Below the pieces are notes generated by a model. The model saw only the letters and a list, made by a program, of their open reading frames with translations. It was not told where the DNA came from and ran no database searches. From Sphingomonas sp. G-3-2-10 (GTDB taxonomy: Bacteria; Pseudomonadota; Alphaproteobacteria; Sphingomonadales; Sphingomonadaceae), in the NCBI RefSeq assembly GCF_012927115.1, contig NZ_JABBFY010000002.1, positions 1-64,000 on the forward strand: 64,000 bases of DNA. The letters run 5' to 3'. Of this stretch, positions 41,521 to 50,149 are shown piece by piece. Both the position numbers and the translations under genes were made by a program. Positions within the stretch are counted from its first letter, which is position 1; each line of letters begins with the position of its first letter.

Positions 41521-42489
41521 TCAGTCGTTATTCTGACGCGGGGCTTCCTGCGGATATTCGGCCCGGTTCTCCTTCGGCGCATTGCGGCTGCCGCTGGCGG
41601 ATGCGCCGTCCGAAGCCTTCTCCTGCTGCTTGGCGGCATCCTTCACGTCGCCCTTGCCCATCGCCGAGACGAGCACGTCGCCCGAACCCGAGAAGTTGGA
41701 AGCCGGCAGCGTCGCGATCCGGTCGCCCGCGGTCATGCGGACCTGCTCGATCCAGCCGCGCGAATTGGTGCGGACGCTCTGGACGGTGCCGATCACCCGG
41801 CCCTTCGCATCGGTGACGTCCATGCCCGGTGTCACGTCGAAGCTGCCCGCGCCGCTGGCCGCCGAGGTCCCGGCAAGCGCCAGCCCGCCGACCGAGCCGC
41901 TGCCGTTCGCCGATCCCGAACCGCTGGCCGAGCCCGAAGCCGAACCCGCAAGGCCATTCACCCGGCCGGTCGCGTTGCCGACCGCATTCCCGGCACGGTC
42001 GCGGGCATTGCCGACGGTGGTGCGGGTACGGTCGACCGCGTTGCCACCTGCCTGACGAACCGTGCCGACGGTCGAGCGGACATCGTCGGTGCCGATCAGG
42101 TCCGCCGAAGCGCTGCCGTTTGCCGAGACGTTGCCATTGGCGCGGCCCGAAGCATTGGTCGGACGGCCCAGCGCGTTGGTGCTGTTGTCGACGGTGGAGG
42201 TGATCGCGGTCGTGGTGCCGGCATCGGCGCTCGCCTTGCCCTTCTTGCGATCGACGCGCGGCGTGGCGCGCGTGCTGTTGGTCACATCGCCGGTCGTGCG
42301 GGTGGTGCTGCGCAGCGTGTCGAACGTACCGTCCATACGGCCGCCCAGCGTGCCGCCGAGGCCGCCGCCAAGCGATCCGCCCAGGCCGCCACCCAGTCCG
42401 CCGCCGCCGCTGCCGCCGAGAATCTGCGCCGATGCCGGAGCCGAAGCGAAAGCGAGTGCCGCGGCGGTTGCGAAAAGCAGAGTCTTCAT
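41521..42489 (-). CDS. Secreted Gly/Ser/Asn-rich protein with PRC-like end
   Basis: A 322-residue protein with a signal peptide (FATAAALAFASAPASAQ). Residues ~25-50 are almost all Gly, with later repeats of NATGR/NASG and SGSASGSG stretches. The C-terminal third (MDVTDAKGRVIGTVQSVRTN, IEQVRMTAGDRIATLPASNF) resembles a PRC-barrel. Probably periplasmic or surface-associated. ATG 42489 begins the signal peptide, so the frame above is a shadow. Confidence 0.6.
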   Translation of the reverse strand: MKTLLFATAAALAFASAPASAQILGGSGGGGLGGGLGGSLGGGLGGTLGGRMDGTFDTLRSTTRTTGDVTNSTRATPRVDRKKGKASADAGTTTAITSTVDNSTNALGRPTNASGRANGNVSANGSASADLIGTDDVRSTVGTVRQAGGNAVDRTRTTVGNARDRAGNAVGNATGRVNGLAGSASGSASGSGSANGSGSVGGLALAGTSAASGAGSFDVTPGMDVTDAKGRVIGTVQSVRTNSRGWIEQVRMTAGDRIATLPASNFSGSGDVLVSAMGKGDVKDAAKQQEKASDGASASGSRNAPKENRAEYPQEAPRQNND

Positions 42490-42585
42490 GGTCCTACCCT
42501 TTCCGAATATTCGGGCGCGCCGCTGTTTCGGTGCGCTCAATTCGAAAACGGGGGCCGGTCCGGATTTAATCCCGGCGGCCGGAAA

Positions 42586-43857
42586 TTATTTTCGCGGGGT
42601 GCGGCAATCGCCGCAAATCAACCCCTTACCGAAGGATTTGTCCGGTCCGCGCGGCCCCAGATCCCGCGCCTCGCCATCGAGCTGGCGGATCGCCGGGCCG
42701 TAGCGGCCGAGATCGGGCGCGCCATAATAGGCCGATAGCCGGGCAGCCACGAGCGGCGCAGCGAAGCTGGTGCCGCGCACCGCGACGGGGCGCCCATTCG
42801 CGTCCAGCGTCATCATGTCCGCGCCCGGTGCGGCATAATCGAGGTGGCTGGCGCGTCCGGCTTCGATCAGGGCGCGGTTGCGTCCATCGACGCCGGTTAC
42901 GGCGATCACGCCGGGATAGGATGCGGGAAAGGAAGGCGGGGCGGCCGGGCCGTCATTGCCCACCGCCGCGACGATGATCACGCCCTTCGCCTGCGCCGCC
43001 GCGATCGTCCGCGCGAGCAGCGGGTTGGACGGCCCGACCAGGCTGATCGTCACGATCGGCACCCGCTGCGTCACCATCCAGCCGAGCGCGCGGGCGATCG
43101 CCGTCGCATTGCCGCCCGCCGGATCGCGGCCATAGACATCGGCGACGAACAATCCCGCGCCGGGCGCGCCGCCGCGAATACCCGATCCGCCCGCGATCAG
43201 CGCTGCGATTCCGGTGCCATGATTGTTCGCCACCGGCGCACCGGCGGCGAAACCGCTCTGCGTCACCCGGCCGGTGACCGCGCCGTCATTCACGCCGCCG
43301 TCGATGATCCCGATCCGCCCGCCGGACTGAGGCAAGACCGGTGGCGCGGGCGGAGGAAGCGCCGATGCCGTCCCGGCCTCTCCGCTCGCGAAATGCAGCG
43401 GGTCCGCCGAAACCTCGCGCCCGCCCGCCGCCTTGCGCATCACGCGCAACGCACGATCGACCGACATGCCGCGCGGGGCAGCGAAGCGCGCATAGCCGAT
43501 CTCGAGCCCCTCGATGGTCGATCGCTCGATCAGCCGGAACCCTGCGCGCCCGGCGGCGGCGATCGCGGCATCGTCGGGATCACTCATCACCACTTCGCCC
43601 GCGCGCACGGCATTGCCCTGCCGGTCGAGCTCGATCCGGTCCGGATTGCGACGAACCAGATCGCGCAACCGGTCGATCCGGTCCTGCGCCAGCCCGGCCA
43701 CACTCTGCGCGACGCGATCGACCAGCGGAACCTCAGGCAGGCTCACGCGGGGCAGCCCGCCCGGCAGCGAGGGCAGCGGCACGACCTGCGCCATCGCCAC
43801 GGGCGTTGCGAGCAAAGCGGCGAGCGCGATCCATCGTCCGGCCTTCATCAGCAACAT
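42586..43857 (-). CDS. Secreted subtilisin-family (S8) serine protease
   Basis: A 423-residue protease with a signal peptide (ALLATPVAMAQ). The catalytic triad is visible: Asp in IGIIDGGVND, His in NNHGTGIAALIAG and Ser in GTSFAAPLVAARL. An N-terminal region of ~190 residues probably acts as a prodomain. The start is ATG 43857 or 43848; both begin the signal. It is divergent from an ECF sigma factor, and a three-part protease/sigma/anti-sigma layout suggests control of, or by, envelope stress. Confidence 0.88.
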   Translation of the reverse strand: MLLMKAGRWIALAALLATPVAMAQVVPLPSLPGGLPRVSLPEVPLVDRVAQSVAGLAQDRIDRLRDLVRRNPDRIELDRQGNAVRAGEVVMSDPDDAAIAAAGRAGFRLIERSTIEGLEIGYARFAAPRGMSVDRALRVMRKAAGGREVSADPLHFASGEAGTASALPPPAPPVLPQSGGRIGIIDGGVNDGAVTGRVTQSGFAAGAPVANNHGTGIAALIAGGSGIRGGAPGAGLFVADVYGRDPAGGNATAIARALGWMVTQRVPIVTISLVGPSNPLLARTIAAAQAKGVIIVAAVGNDGPAAPPSFPASYPGVIAVTGVDGRNRALIEAGRASHLDYAAPGADMMTLDANGRPVAVRGTSFAAPLVAARLSAYYGAPDLGRYGPAIRQLDGEARDLGPRGPDKSFGKGLICGDCRTPRK

Positions 43858-43949
43858 CCTAGACCCCGTGGAAAAACCTGTCATGCATCCGGATTAAACG
43901 GACGGGCACGCTCGTTTCATCCATCGAAGGCTCAGGAGACGCGGACAAG

Positions 43950-44438
43950 GTGGCGTTCGAGGACGAGATGATGGCGCTGTTGCCGCGATTGCGGCGGTTC
44001 GCCCATTCGCTCGCCCGCAACCCGGCCGATGCCGACGATCTGTGCCAGGCCGCCGTGGAACGCGCGCTCAAATCGCGCGGCCAGTGGCAGCCGGGAACGC
44101 GACTGGATAGCTGGATGTACCGGATCATGAGGAACCACTGGATCGACACCGCCCGCGCCCGAACGCGCTATGGCGAGACATTCGTCGATGCCGAAGCCGG
44201 CGAAAGCATCGGTGATCGCGGCGATGTGGCGATCGAAGCGCATGTCGAGCTCGGCAATGTCGGCCGCGCGATGGCGATGCTGCCGCCCGAACAGCGCGAA
44301 GCCGTCGCGCTCGTGCTGGTCGAAGGCTTTGCGTACAAGGAAGCCGCCGAGATTCTCGAAATACCGATGGGCACCCTCACTTCGCGCCTCGTGCGCGGGC
44401 GCGAGGCGCTGATGGCGAAGCTGGGAGAAGCGGCATGA
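43950..44438 (+). CDS. ECF-family RNA polymerase sigma factor
   Basis: A 162-residue alternative sigma factor with region 2 (RLRRFAHSLARNPADADDLCQAAVERALK, split by RTR-like basic residues) and region 4 (LPPEQREAVALVLVEGFAYKEAAEIL). It starts with GTG 43950; AGGAG lies 11 nt upstream. Its stop overlaps the anti-sigma start (ATGA). It probably directs transcription of its own operon and the divergent protease. Confidence 0.88.
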   Translation: MAFEDEMMALLPRLRRFAHSLARNPADADDLCQAAVERALKSRGQWQPGTRLDSWMYRIMRNHWIDTARARTRYGETFVDAEAGESIGDRGDVAIEAHVELGNVGRAMAMLPPEQREAVALVLVEGFAYKEAAEILEIPMGTLTSRLVRGREALMAKLGEAA

Positions 44439-45133
44439 CGATCGATGCCGAAACGCTGATGGCCTATGCCGATGGCGAGCTCGACATGATCTCGGCGAAG
44501 CGCGTGGAGAAGGCGATCGCCGCCGATCCCGCATTGGCCGTACAGGTCGAGAAGCACCGCCAATTGCGCGCGATGCTGAAAGGCGCGTTCGATCCGATCG
44601 CAGCCGGGCCGGTGCCCAACCAGCTCGAAGCGATGATCCGCGAGTCCGCAAAGGTCACCCCGATCGAAACGGCGAAGAAGCCGGCGATCGCGACGCACTG
44701 GTGGCGCAACGCGGGCGCGATCGCCGCCGCGCTGGTCGTCGGCGTCATGATCGGCCAGATGGTCCGGCCCGGCAGCGAGACCGCAGCGAACGGATCGTCG
44801 GTAATGGCCAGCGGCACGGTGGCCAAGGCGCTCGAAGGACAGCTCGCAGCCACTCAGGGGGATGCGCCGGTGCGGATGCTGGTCAGCTTCCGCAATGCCG
44901 ACAAGCAATATTGCCGCGCGTTCGAAACCGAAGCGCAGACCGGCATCGCCTGCCGCGAAGCCGAAGGCTGGCAGGTCCGCCTGCTCCGTTCGGACGGCGC
45001 AGCGCAAAGGAGCGAATTCCGTCAGGCGGGATCGCTCGATATCATCGCCGAAGCGCAGGAGCTTGCGGTCGGCGAGCCACTCGACGCCGCAGGCGAAGCC
45101 GCCGCGAAGGCGAAGGGCTGGCGCACACAATAG
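44435..45133 (+). CDS. Anti-sigma factor, membrane-anchored
   Basis: A 232-residue protein: a cytoplasmic N-terminal zinc-less anti-sigma-like domain (LMAYADGELDMISAKRVEKA), one membrane helix (AGAIAAALVVGVMIGQMV) and a periplasmic domain with two Cys (KQYCRAFE, TGIACREAEGW). It is coupled to the ECF sigma gene. The periplasmic Cys pair may sense redox state. Confidence 0.82.
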   Translation: MTIDAETLMAYADGELDMISAKRVEKAIAADPALAVQVEKHRQLRAMLKGAFDPIAAGPVPNQLEAMIRESAKVTPIETAKKPAIATHWWRNAGAIAAALVVGVMIGQMVRPGSETAANGSSVMASGTVAKALEGQLAATQGDAPVRMLVSFRNADKQYCRAFETEAQTGIACREAEGWQVRLLRSDGAAQRSEFRQAGSLDIIAEAQELAVGEPLDAAGEAAAKAKGWRTQ

Positions 45134-45134
45134 T

Positions 45135-45148
45135 GGAACATATTTTCC
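45135..45148. promoter_or_regulatory. GGAA-N6-TTCC palindrome before the IMPase-like gene
   Basis: GGAA (45135-45138), six bases, TTCC (45145-45148), extended to TGGAA/TTCCA. It matches the motif reported for RpiR-type inositol regulators in Sinorhizobium. An AT-rich inverted repeat GAACATAT (45136-45143)/ATATGTTC (45170-45177) overlaps it. Confidence 0.5.
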
Positions 45149-45185
45149 ATATTGACTGAATTGGAGAATATATGTTCATGACGGC

Positions 45186-45980
45186 ATGACCATTTCACCA
45201 ACGCTCGCCGCCATGATTTCCGCCGCCCATGCCGCCGGCGAAGGCCTGCTCGCGGATCAGGCGCGCATCTCGTCGCTGACGATCCAGAACAAGGCCGGCG
45301 TTGCCGACATGTTCAGCGAAGCCGATCTGCGCGCCGAAGCCACGGTGAAGGACGCGCTGGCTGCGTTCGCGCCGGAATTCGGCTTCCTCGGCGAAGAGGG
45401 CGGATTGCAGGCCGGCAGCGATCCCGATCATGTGTGGATCGTCGATCCGCTGGACGGCACGACCAATTTCCTAACCGGATCGCCGCTGTTCGCAGTCAAC
45501 ATCGCATTGACGCGCAAGGGCCATGTCATCGCGGGCGTCACGCACGTGCCGTGCCTGCGCGAAACCTTCCGGGCCGAAGAGGGCCAGGGCGCATTCCTCA
45601 ATGATCAGCCTATCCGCATCTCGAGCCGCGCAACGCTGGGCGAATCGGTGCTCGGCGTCGGCATCCCCTTCGCGACCAAGCCAGGCCATGCCCAGTTCCG
45701 CGCCGAAATGGCGCGGCTGACCGAACATGTTACCGGCATCCGCCGCCTGGGCGCGGGCGCGATCGACATGGCGTGGGTCGCCTGCGGCCGCCACGACGCC
45801 TATTGGGAACAGAGCGTCAGTGCCTGGGACATGGCCGCCGGCGCGGTGATCGTCCGCGAAGCCGGCGGCGTCGTGACCGGCACCGACGGCGGCCCGCTCG
45901 ACCTGATGGCGGGCACGGTGCTGGCCAGCACCCCGGTGCTGCACGCGCAGCTGATCGAAGCGCTGCGCCCCGCCAGTTGA
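45186..45980 (+). CDS. Inositol monophosphatase-family protein
   Basis: A 264-residue metal-dependent phosphatase. It shows LGEEGG, the Mg-binding WIVDPLDGTTNFLTG, a later WDMAAGAVIVREAGG and a GAGAIDMAWVACG segment. Such enzymes hydrolyse myo-inositol 1-phosphate (SuhB-type) or related sugar phosphates in the cytosol. Its position next to the iol genes and the GGAA-N6-TTCC site favours an inositol role. A histidinol-phosphatase-like function is the alternative. A five-codon upstream frame at 45172 overlaps its start. Confidence 0.82.
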   Translation: MTISPTLAAMISAAHAAGEGLLADQARISSLTIQNKAGVADMFSEADLRAEATVKDALAAFAPEFGFLGEEGGLQAGSDPDHVWIVDPLDGTTNFLTGSPLFAVNIALTRKGHVIAGVTHVPCLRETFRAEEGQGAFLNDQPIRISSRATLGESVLGVGIPFATKPGHAQFRAEMARLTEHVTGIRRLGAGAIDMAWVACGRHDAYWEQSVSAWDMAAGAVIVREAGGVVTGTDGGPLDLMAGTVLASTPVLHAQLIEALRPAS

Positions 45981-45983
45981 GGC

Positions 45984-47099
45984 CTAGACCTCGACCCAGC
46001 GCCCCTCGCGCGAAGACGTGCGGATACTCTCCGCCACCCGCTCGACGTTCAGCGCCTCGCGGAAATCCTTCGCTGCATTCGGAAGGCCCAGCGCCGCTTC
46101 GATCGCGGCCTTGGCTTCGATCGTCTTGAGGTCGTTATACCCGATCTGATGGCCAGATGCGGGGCAGAAGGCGCCGTAATCGCCATGTTCCAGCCCGGCC
46201 ATGATCGTGGTGAAGCCTTCGCGCCCGCGCGTGCCGCCGCGATAGAGCTGCAGCTCGTTGAACCGCTCCTGCGTGAAGACGATCGAGCCCCTGGTCCCGC
46301 TAACTTCGAACCCCAGCCCCATCTTGCGCCCGGTCGCGATCCAGCTCGCCGACAGCGTGCCCCGTGCGCCATTCTCGAAACGCACCAGCGCGTCGGCCTG
46401 ATCGTCGATCGGCACTTCGCGCGGCGCACCGCTCGCATCGCGTCGCACCGGATGCGCGGTGTGGAGCTGGCCCGAAACCGCGCGTACTTCGCCCACCAGA
46501 TGCCGCGCCAGCGCGATGATATGGCTGCCGATGTCCGCCAGCGCCCCGCCCGCCTGCGCCGCTTCGCACCGCCAGTTGAAGGGCGCATCGGGCGAAGCCA
46601 TGAAATCCTCGGCATGGATACCGCGAAACGCGGTCACTTCGCCGATCTCGCCGTCGGCAATGATCTCTCGCGCAAGGCCGATCATCGGATTGTAGAGATA
46701 GGTGAAGCCCACCGCCGTGGGCAACCTCGCCGCTTCCGCCGCCAGCGTCATCGCTTCGGCTTCGGCAAGTGTCGCCGCCAGCGGCTTCTCGCAATAGACC
46801 GGCTTGCCCGCCGCGATCGCCGCCAGCGCGATCGGCGCGTGGAGGATGTTGGGCGTGGTGATCGCGACCAGCCCGATCGCGGGATCGTTCACCGCCGCGC
46901 GCCAGTCCCCGGTCGAGCGCGCGAAGCCGAGGCTCGCCGCCGCCTTCGCCGCCGTCTCTTCATCGCGATCGGCAAGCACTTCCAGCACCGGCTCGACCGG
47001 CAAGTCGAAGGTCCGCGCCGCCGCCGCGAACGCCATCGCGTGCGCCCGGCCCATGAACCCGCTGCCGATCAGCGCGATGCGAAGCGGCGGCTTGGTCAC
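45984..47099 (-). CDS. Gfo/Idh/MocA-family oxidoreductase
   Basis: A 371-residue NAD(P)-dependent dehydrogenase. The Rossmann loop is ALIGSGFMGRAHA, EKPLA provides the catalytic Lys, and GGALADIGSHIIALARHLVG is the family's Asp/His segment. Members act on inositols and sugars; in this operon it may oxidise scyllo-inositol, another isomer or an inositol-derived sugar. It starts with GTG 47099, overlapping the small gene's stop (GTGA). Its stop lies 3 nt from the convergent IMPase-like gene. Confidence 0.85.
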   Translation of the reverse strand: MTKPPLRIALIGSGFMGRAHAMAFAAAARTFDLPVEPVLEVLADRDEETAAKAAASLGFARSTGDWRAAVNDPAIGLVAITTPNILHAPIALAAIAAGKPVYCEKPLAATLAEAEAMTLAAEAARLPTAVGFTYLYNPMIGLAREIIADGEIGEVTAFRGIHAEDFMASPDAPFNWRCEAAQAGGALADIGSHIIALARHLVGEVRAVSGQLHTAHPVRRDASGAPREVPIDDQADALVRFENGARGTLSASWIATGRKMGLGFEVSGTRGSIVFTQERFNELQLYRGGTRGREGFTTIMAGLEHGDYGAFCPASGHQIGYNDLKTIEAKAAIEAALGLPNAAKDFREALNVERVAESIRTSSREGRWVEV

Positions 47100-47317
47100 T
47101 CGCCCGCGCCTTCCGCCCGCGCAGCGATCTCGCGGTAACGCGCACGCAGCTGGTCGAGCGTCTTGCGCTTCACCGGCACGCCGTCACGCAACTTATACCA
47201 GGTGTTCTGGCTGATCCGGTAGGTGTCGAACAGGCCCGCCGCGGTCGCCAGCGGCAGCCGCGCGCGCATCGCCTGAAACTCCTCCGGGGGGATCGAAACC
47301 ATCTCGAAGCGCATCAT
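47096..47317 (-). CDS. Small HTH-like protein of the iol operon
   Basis: A 73-residue protein with a possible helix-turn-helix (LFDTYRISQNTWYKLRDG, then KRKTLDQLRARY). It overlaps both the PhoD gene stop (ATGA) and the dehydrogenase start (GTGA), so it is co-translated. No family was recognised. Confidence 0.5.
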   Translation of the reverse strand: MMRFEMVSIPPEEFQAMRARLPLATAAGLFDTYRISQNTWYKLRDGVPVKRKTLDQLRARYREIAARAEGAGE

Positions 47318-48717
47318 TCCTCCGGTCCGTAATAGGCGCCGCCCCGCTCCACGCGGGTCCGTCGCGCCAGTTCCTTTCTGTCGATCGCGGCCTTCCAGCT
47401 CTGACGGCCATTGACCAGATCGGCGGCACGAATAGTGATCGGGTCCCACACAGAACCACCCATCACGTTGCGCACGCTCATCTCCACCTTCGGATCGGCG
47501 CCGAAGGTGAAGTCGAGCACGCCGAAATTGTGGCTGCCTACCCAAGGCGCGCGCAGCCGAACCTCAGGGTCCTGATCGATGAATTTCGGGCTGAGCATCT
47601 GCGCCAGCCCCGAACTGACCAGATCGTAGAAGTCATAGCCGCCCCTGTCCGACCAGGGCACGCAATTGGCCTCGCCCATATGGACGTCGCCCGAAATGCC
47701 GATGCAGCCCGCGATGCGATTGTCGCGGATGAAGTCGAGCAGCTCGTTGCGCTCGTCCAGATACATCGCCCAGCTGTCACCGCCACTCTCCGCGCGCGAC
47801 CAGCCCGTGCCCGACGCCAGCACCTTGAACGTCGCCCGGCTGGCCTTCAGCTCGCGCTTCAGCCACGCCTTTTGCGCCGCGCCGAGCATCGTCTTGTTCG
47901 GGCCGTTCGGGGCCTTGGGCGGGTCGCGATAATAGCGGCCGTCGAGCATGAAGACATCGACCGGGCCAAAGCTGTGGCGGCAGAAGATGCCCGGCGTGTC
48001 GGGCGTGCCGGCGGACGGATTGGCCCACCAGCGCTTGAACATCGCCAGCGTCATCGGCTTGACCGGATTGGTCCCGTCGGAGTCATTGTGGCCAAAGTCA
48101 TGATCGTCCCACAGCGCCAGCTGCGGCACCGAACGGAACAGCGGCTGGATGCTCGCGACGTTGCGCTGGCGGCCGTAGAGCTCGGTGAAGGCAACGGGCT
48201 GGTCGCTGTCGGCATAGATATTGTCGCCCAGCCACAGGAACAGGTCGGGTTCCGCCGCGGTGATCGCGTCGAACACCGGCTGCACCGCATCGAGCTGAAC
48301 CCGCGCGCACGAGCCGAAGGCGATGCGGATCGGGCGCGGCTTGTCCGGCGCGGTGCGCGTGCGGAACGGCAGCGGCTGGTTGCGGTCGTCGATCCCGTCG
48401 GCCTTGATGCGGTAATAATAGGCGGTGTCTGGCTTCAGGCCGGTCACTTCGATCCGCGTGACATGATCCTCCTCCGCCCCGGCGGGCACCGCGGCGGTCG
48501 TCTTCGCGTCGCTGAACGCGCGGTCGGTCGCATATTCCACGGCGACGCCGAACGATCCGCTGGCGCGGCTCCACACGGTGAAGCTGCCGGGCGTGGTGGC
48601 GCCGATCATCGGCCCCTGCAGCAGCCGGGGATAGCCCGGCGCGGCGGCGAACAGCCGGCGCGGGAACGCAAGAATGGGAAGCGCGGCGAGGGCGCGCAGC
48701 AGCGAACGTCTTTTCAT
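47314..48717 (-). CDS. PhoD-family alkaline phosphatase (Tat-exported)
   Basis: A 467-residue phosphatase/phosphodiesterase of the PhoD group. The N-terminus has a twin-arginine-type signal (KRRSLLRALAALPIL) and cleavage near LFAAA. FGSCARVQLD, the metal-site WLGDNIYADS and WDDHDFGHND match the catalytic core, and ISGDVHMGEANC near the end is typical. In the periplasm it could release phosphate from inositol phosphoesters or glycerophosphoinositol. It follows the MFS gene by 11 nt. Confidence 0.9.
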   Translation of the reverse strand: MKRRSLLRALAALPILAFPRRLFAAAPGYPRLLQGPMIGATTPGSFTVWSRASGSFGVAVEYATDRAFSDAKTTAAVPAGAEEDHVTRIEVTGLKPDTAYYYRIKADGIDDRNQPLPFRTRTAPDKPRPIRIAFGSCARVQLDAVQPVFDAITAAEPDLFLWLGDNIYADSDQPVAFTELYGRQRNVASIQPLFRSVPQLALWDDHDFGHNDSDGTNPVKPMTLAMFKRWWANPSAGTPDTPGIFCRHSFGPVDVFMLDGRYYRDPPKAPNGPNKTMLGAAQKAWLKRELKASRATFKVLASGTGWSRAESGGDSWAMYLDERNELLDFIRDNRIAGCIGISGDVHMGEANCVPWSDRGGYDFYDLVSSGLAQMLSPKFIDQDPEVRLRAPWVGSHNFGVLDFTFGADPKVEMSVRNVMGGSVWDPITIRAADLVNGRQSWKAAIDRKELARRTRVERGGAYYGPEE

Positions 48718-48728
48718 GCCTGTCCTCT

Positions 48729-50063
48729 TTAGTCGCGGAGCTTGGTGCGCCAGAGTGTCGACGCCAGCAGCGTCGCTATCACCGAAGAACCGATCCAGAA
48801 CCAGATCACCGGCCCGAAATCATAGGTGCGCACGCCATCGACCACGGTCATACCACTGTTGATCAGCGCGCCCGACACCTGCTCCTGGATCGCCGCGCCG
48901 ACATAGCTGAACACCCCGACCAGCCCCAGCGCCGCCCCCGCCACCCGCTTCGGACAGATATCGATCGCGAACAGCCCGCCGAGCGAGGTGACGAGGCCGG
49001 TCATGCCGAGCCCGAACAGGACGATGCCGATGGTGGTGCTGGTGGTATCGCCGGGGCCGAAGAAGAAGATCAGCAGCCCGGCCAGTTCGATCAGCCCGAA
49101 CAGCAAATTCACCGGCGGACGGCGCGCGCCGAAGAACTTGTCCGACACGAAACCGAAGGTCAGCGCGCCGACCACGCCCGCCACGGTGCTGATCGTCAGC
49201 ATCGTGCCGGCGGCGGGCAGCGAATAGCCGCGCACTTCCTGCAGATACAGGATGCCCCAGCTGTTGATCGCGTAGCGGGTGACATAGGTCGCCGCACTTG
49301 ACAGCGCGAGGATCCAGATCGCCGGGATCTTCAGGATCGAAAGCTGGGTGGCGAACACCCCGCGCTGCGCCGCGGCTTCGGGCGGCGTACCGTAATGATC
49401 GTTCTTCCAGTCGGCGACGGTCGGCAGGCCCATCGTGCGCGGCCGATCGGCCATCGCATAATAGACGCCGATCGCCGCAAGGATCGTGGCGATTCCCGGT
49501 CCCCAGAAGCCCCAATGCCAACCGCCCCACGCCACCAGCGCGGCGACCCCGGAAAAGGTCAGCCCCTCGCCGATCGAATGCGCGGTGGACCAGATGCCGT
49601 AATAGCGCCCGCGCTCCTTGTTCGAGAACCAGCTGGCCAGCGCCACCACGCACGACGGCGCGCCATAGCTCTGGAACCAGCCGTTCAGGCCCCACAGCAG
49701 CACCGTCGCCCAGAACACGGTCGAGAAGCCGATCAGGATGTTGCAGATCGCCGACAGCGCCAGCCCGATCGCGAAGAAGCGCTTCACATTGCTGTGATCG
49801 GCGACGAAGCCGTTGATCAGCTTGCCCGCGGCATAGGTGTAGAACAGCGCCGAACCGATCATGCCGAGTTCGAGCGGGGTGAAGATGCCCCCGTCGATCA
49901 GCGGCTTCTTCACCACGTTGATCGCCAGCCGGCAGGTATAGGAGATCGCATAGCCCGCGGTGATCGCCAGGAGGATCTGCATCCGGTAACGCCGGAAGAC
50001 GCTGTCGGTGTCGATATCGTCCCGGACAGGCTGATCGGGGCCGGTGGCAAAGGCGCGCAGCAT
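48729..50063 (-). CDS. MFS transporter, organophosphate:phosphate antiporter-like
   Basis: A 444-residue, 12-helix transporter. YRMQILLAITAGYAISYTCR and NVVKKPLIDGGIFTPLELGMIGSALFYTYA fit the OPA (GlpT/UhpT) subfamily, with the arginine and lysine residues that bind phosphate. OPA carriers swap a phosphate ester for inorganic phosphate. In this operon the substrate may be inositol phosphate or glycerophosphoinositol, an inference. The start ATG 50063 has GAGAGGA upstream, and a GAAA-N6-TTTC palindrome precedes it. Confidence 0.85.
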   Translation of the reverse strand: MLRAFATGPDQPVRDDIDTDSVFRRYRMQILLAITAGYAISYTCRLAINVVKKPLIDGGIFTPLELGMIGSALFYTYAAGKLINGFVADHSNVKRFFAIGLALSAICNILIGFSTVFWATVLLWGLNGWFQSYGAPSCVVALASWFSNKERGRYYGIWSTAHSIGEGLTFSGVAALVAWGGWHWGFWGPGIATILAAIGVYYAMADRPRTMGLPTVADWKNDHYGTPPEAAAQRGVFATQLSILKIPAIWILALSSAATYVTRYAINSWGILYLQEVRGYSLPAAGTMLTISTVAGVVGALTFGFVSDKFFGARRPPVNLLFGLIELAGLLIFFFGPGDTTSTTIGIVLFGLGMTGLVTSLGGLFAIDICPKRVAGAALGLVGVFSYVGAAIQEQVSGALINSGMTVVDGVRTYDFGPVIWFWIGSSVIATLLASTLWRTKLRD

Positions 50064-50120
50064 GGTTCCTCTCCCCGGGCCGGCTTGCTGCCGGCCTCTC
50101 GCGAACTTTGTATTCTACTT

Positions 50121-50149
50121 TTTCATGGAATGAAAGATATGTTTCATTC
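50121..50149 (-). promoter_or_regulatory. Overlapping TTTCAT/ATGAAA palindromes before the MFS gene
   Basis: GAATGAAA (50128-50135) and TTTCATTC (50142-50149) form an 8-bp inverted repeat with a 6-nt centre (GAAA-N6-TTTC), and TTTCAT (50121-50126) with ATGAAA (50130-50135) a second. The site is 58-85 nt before the MFS start. Its last base is the first base of the iolB stop codon, so it lies between iolB and the MFS gene and may be an internal promoter/operator. Confidence 0.5.
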
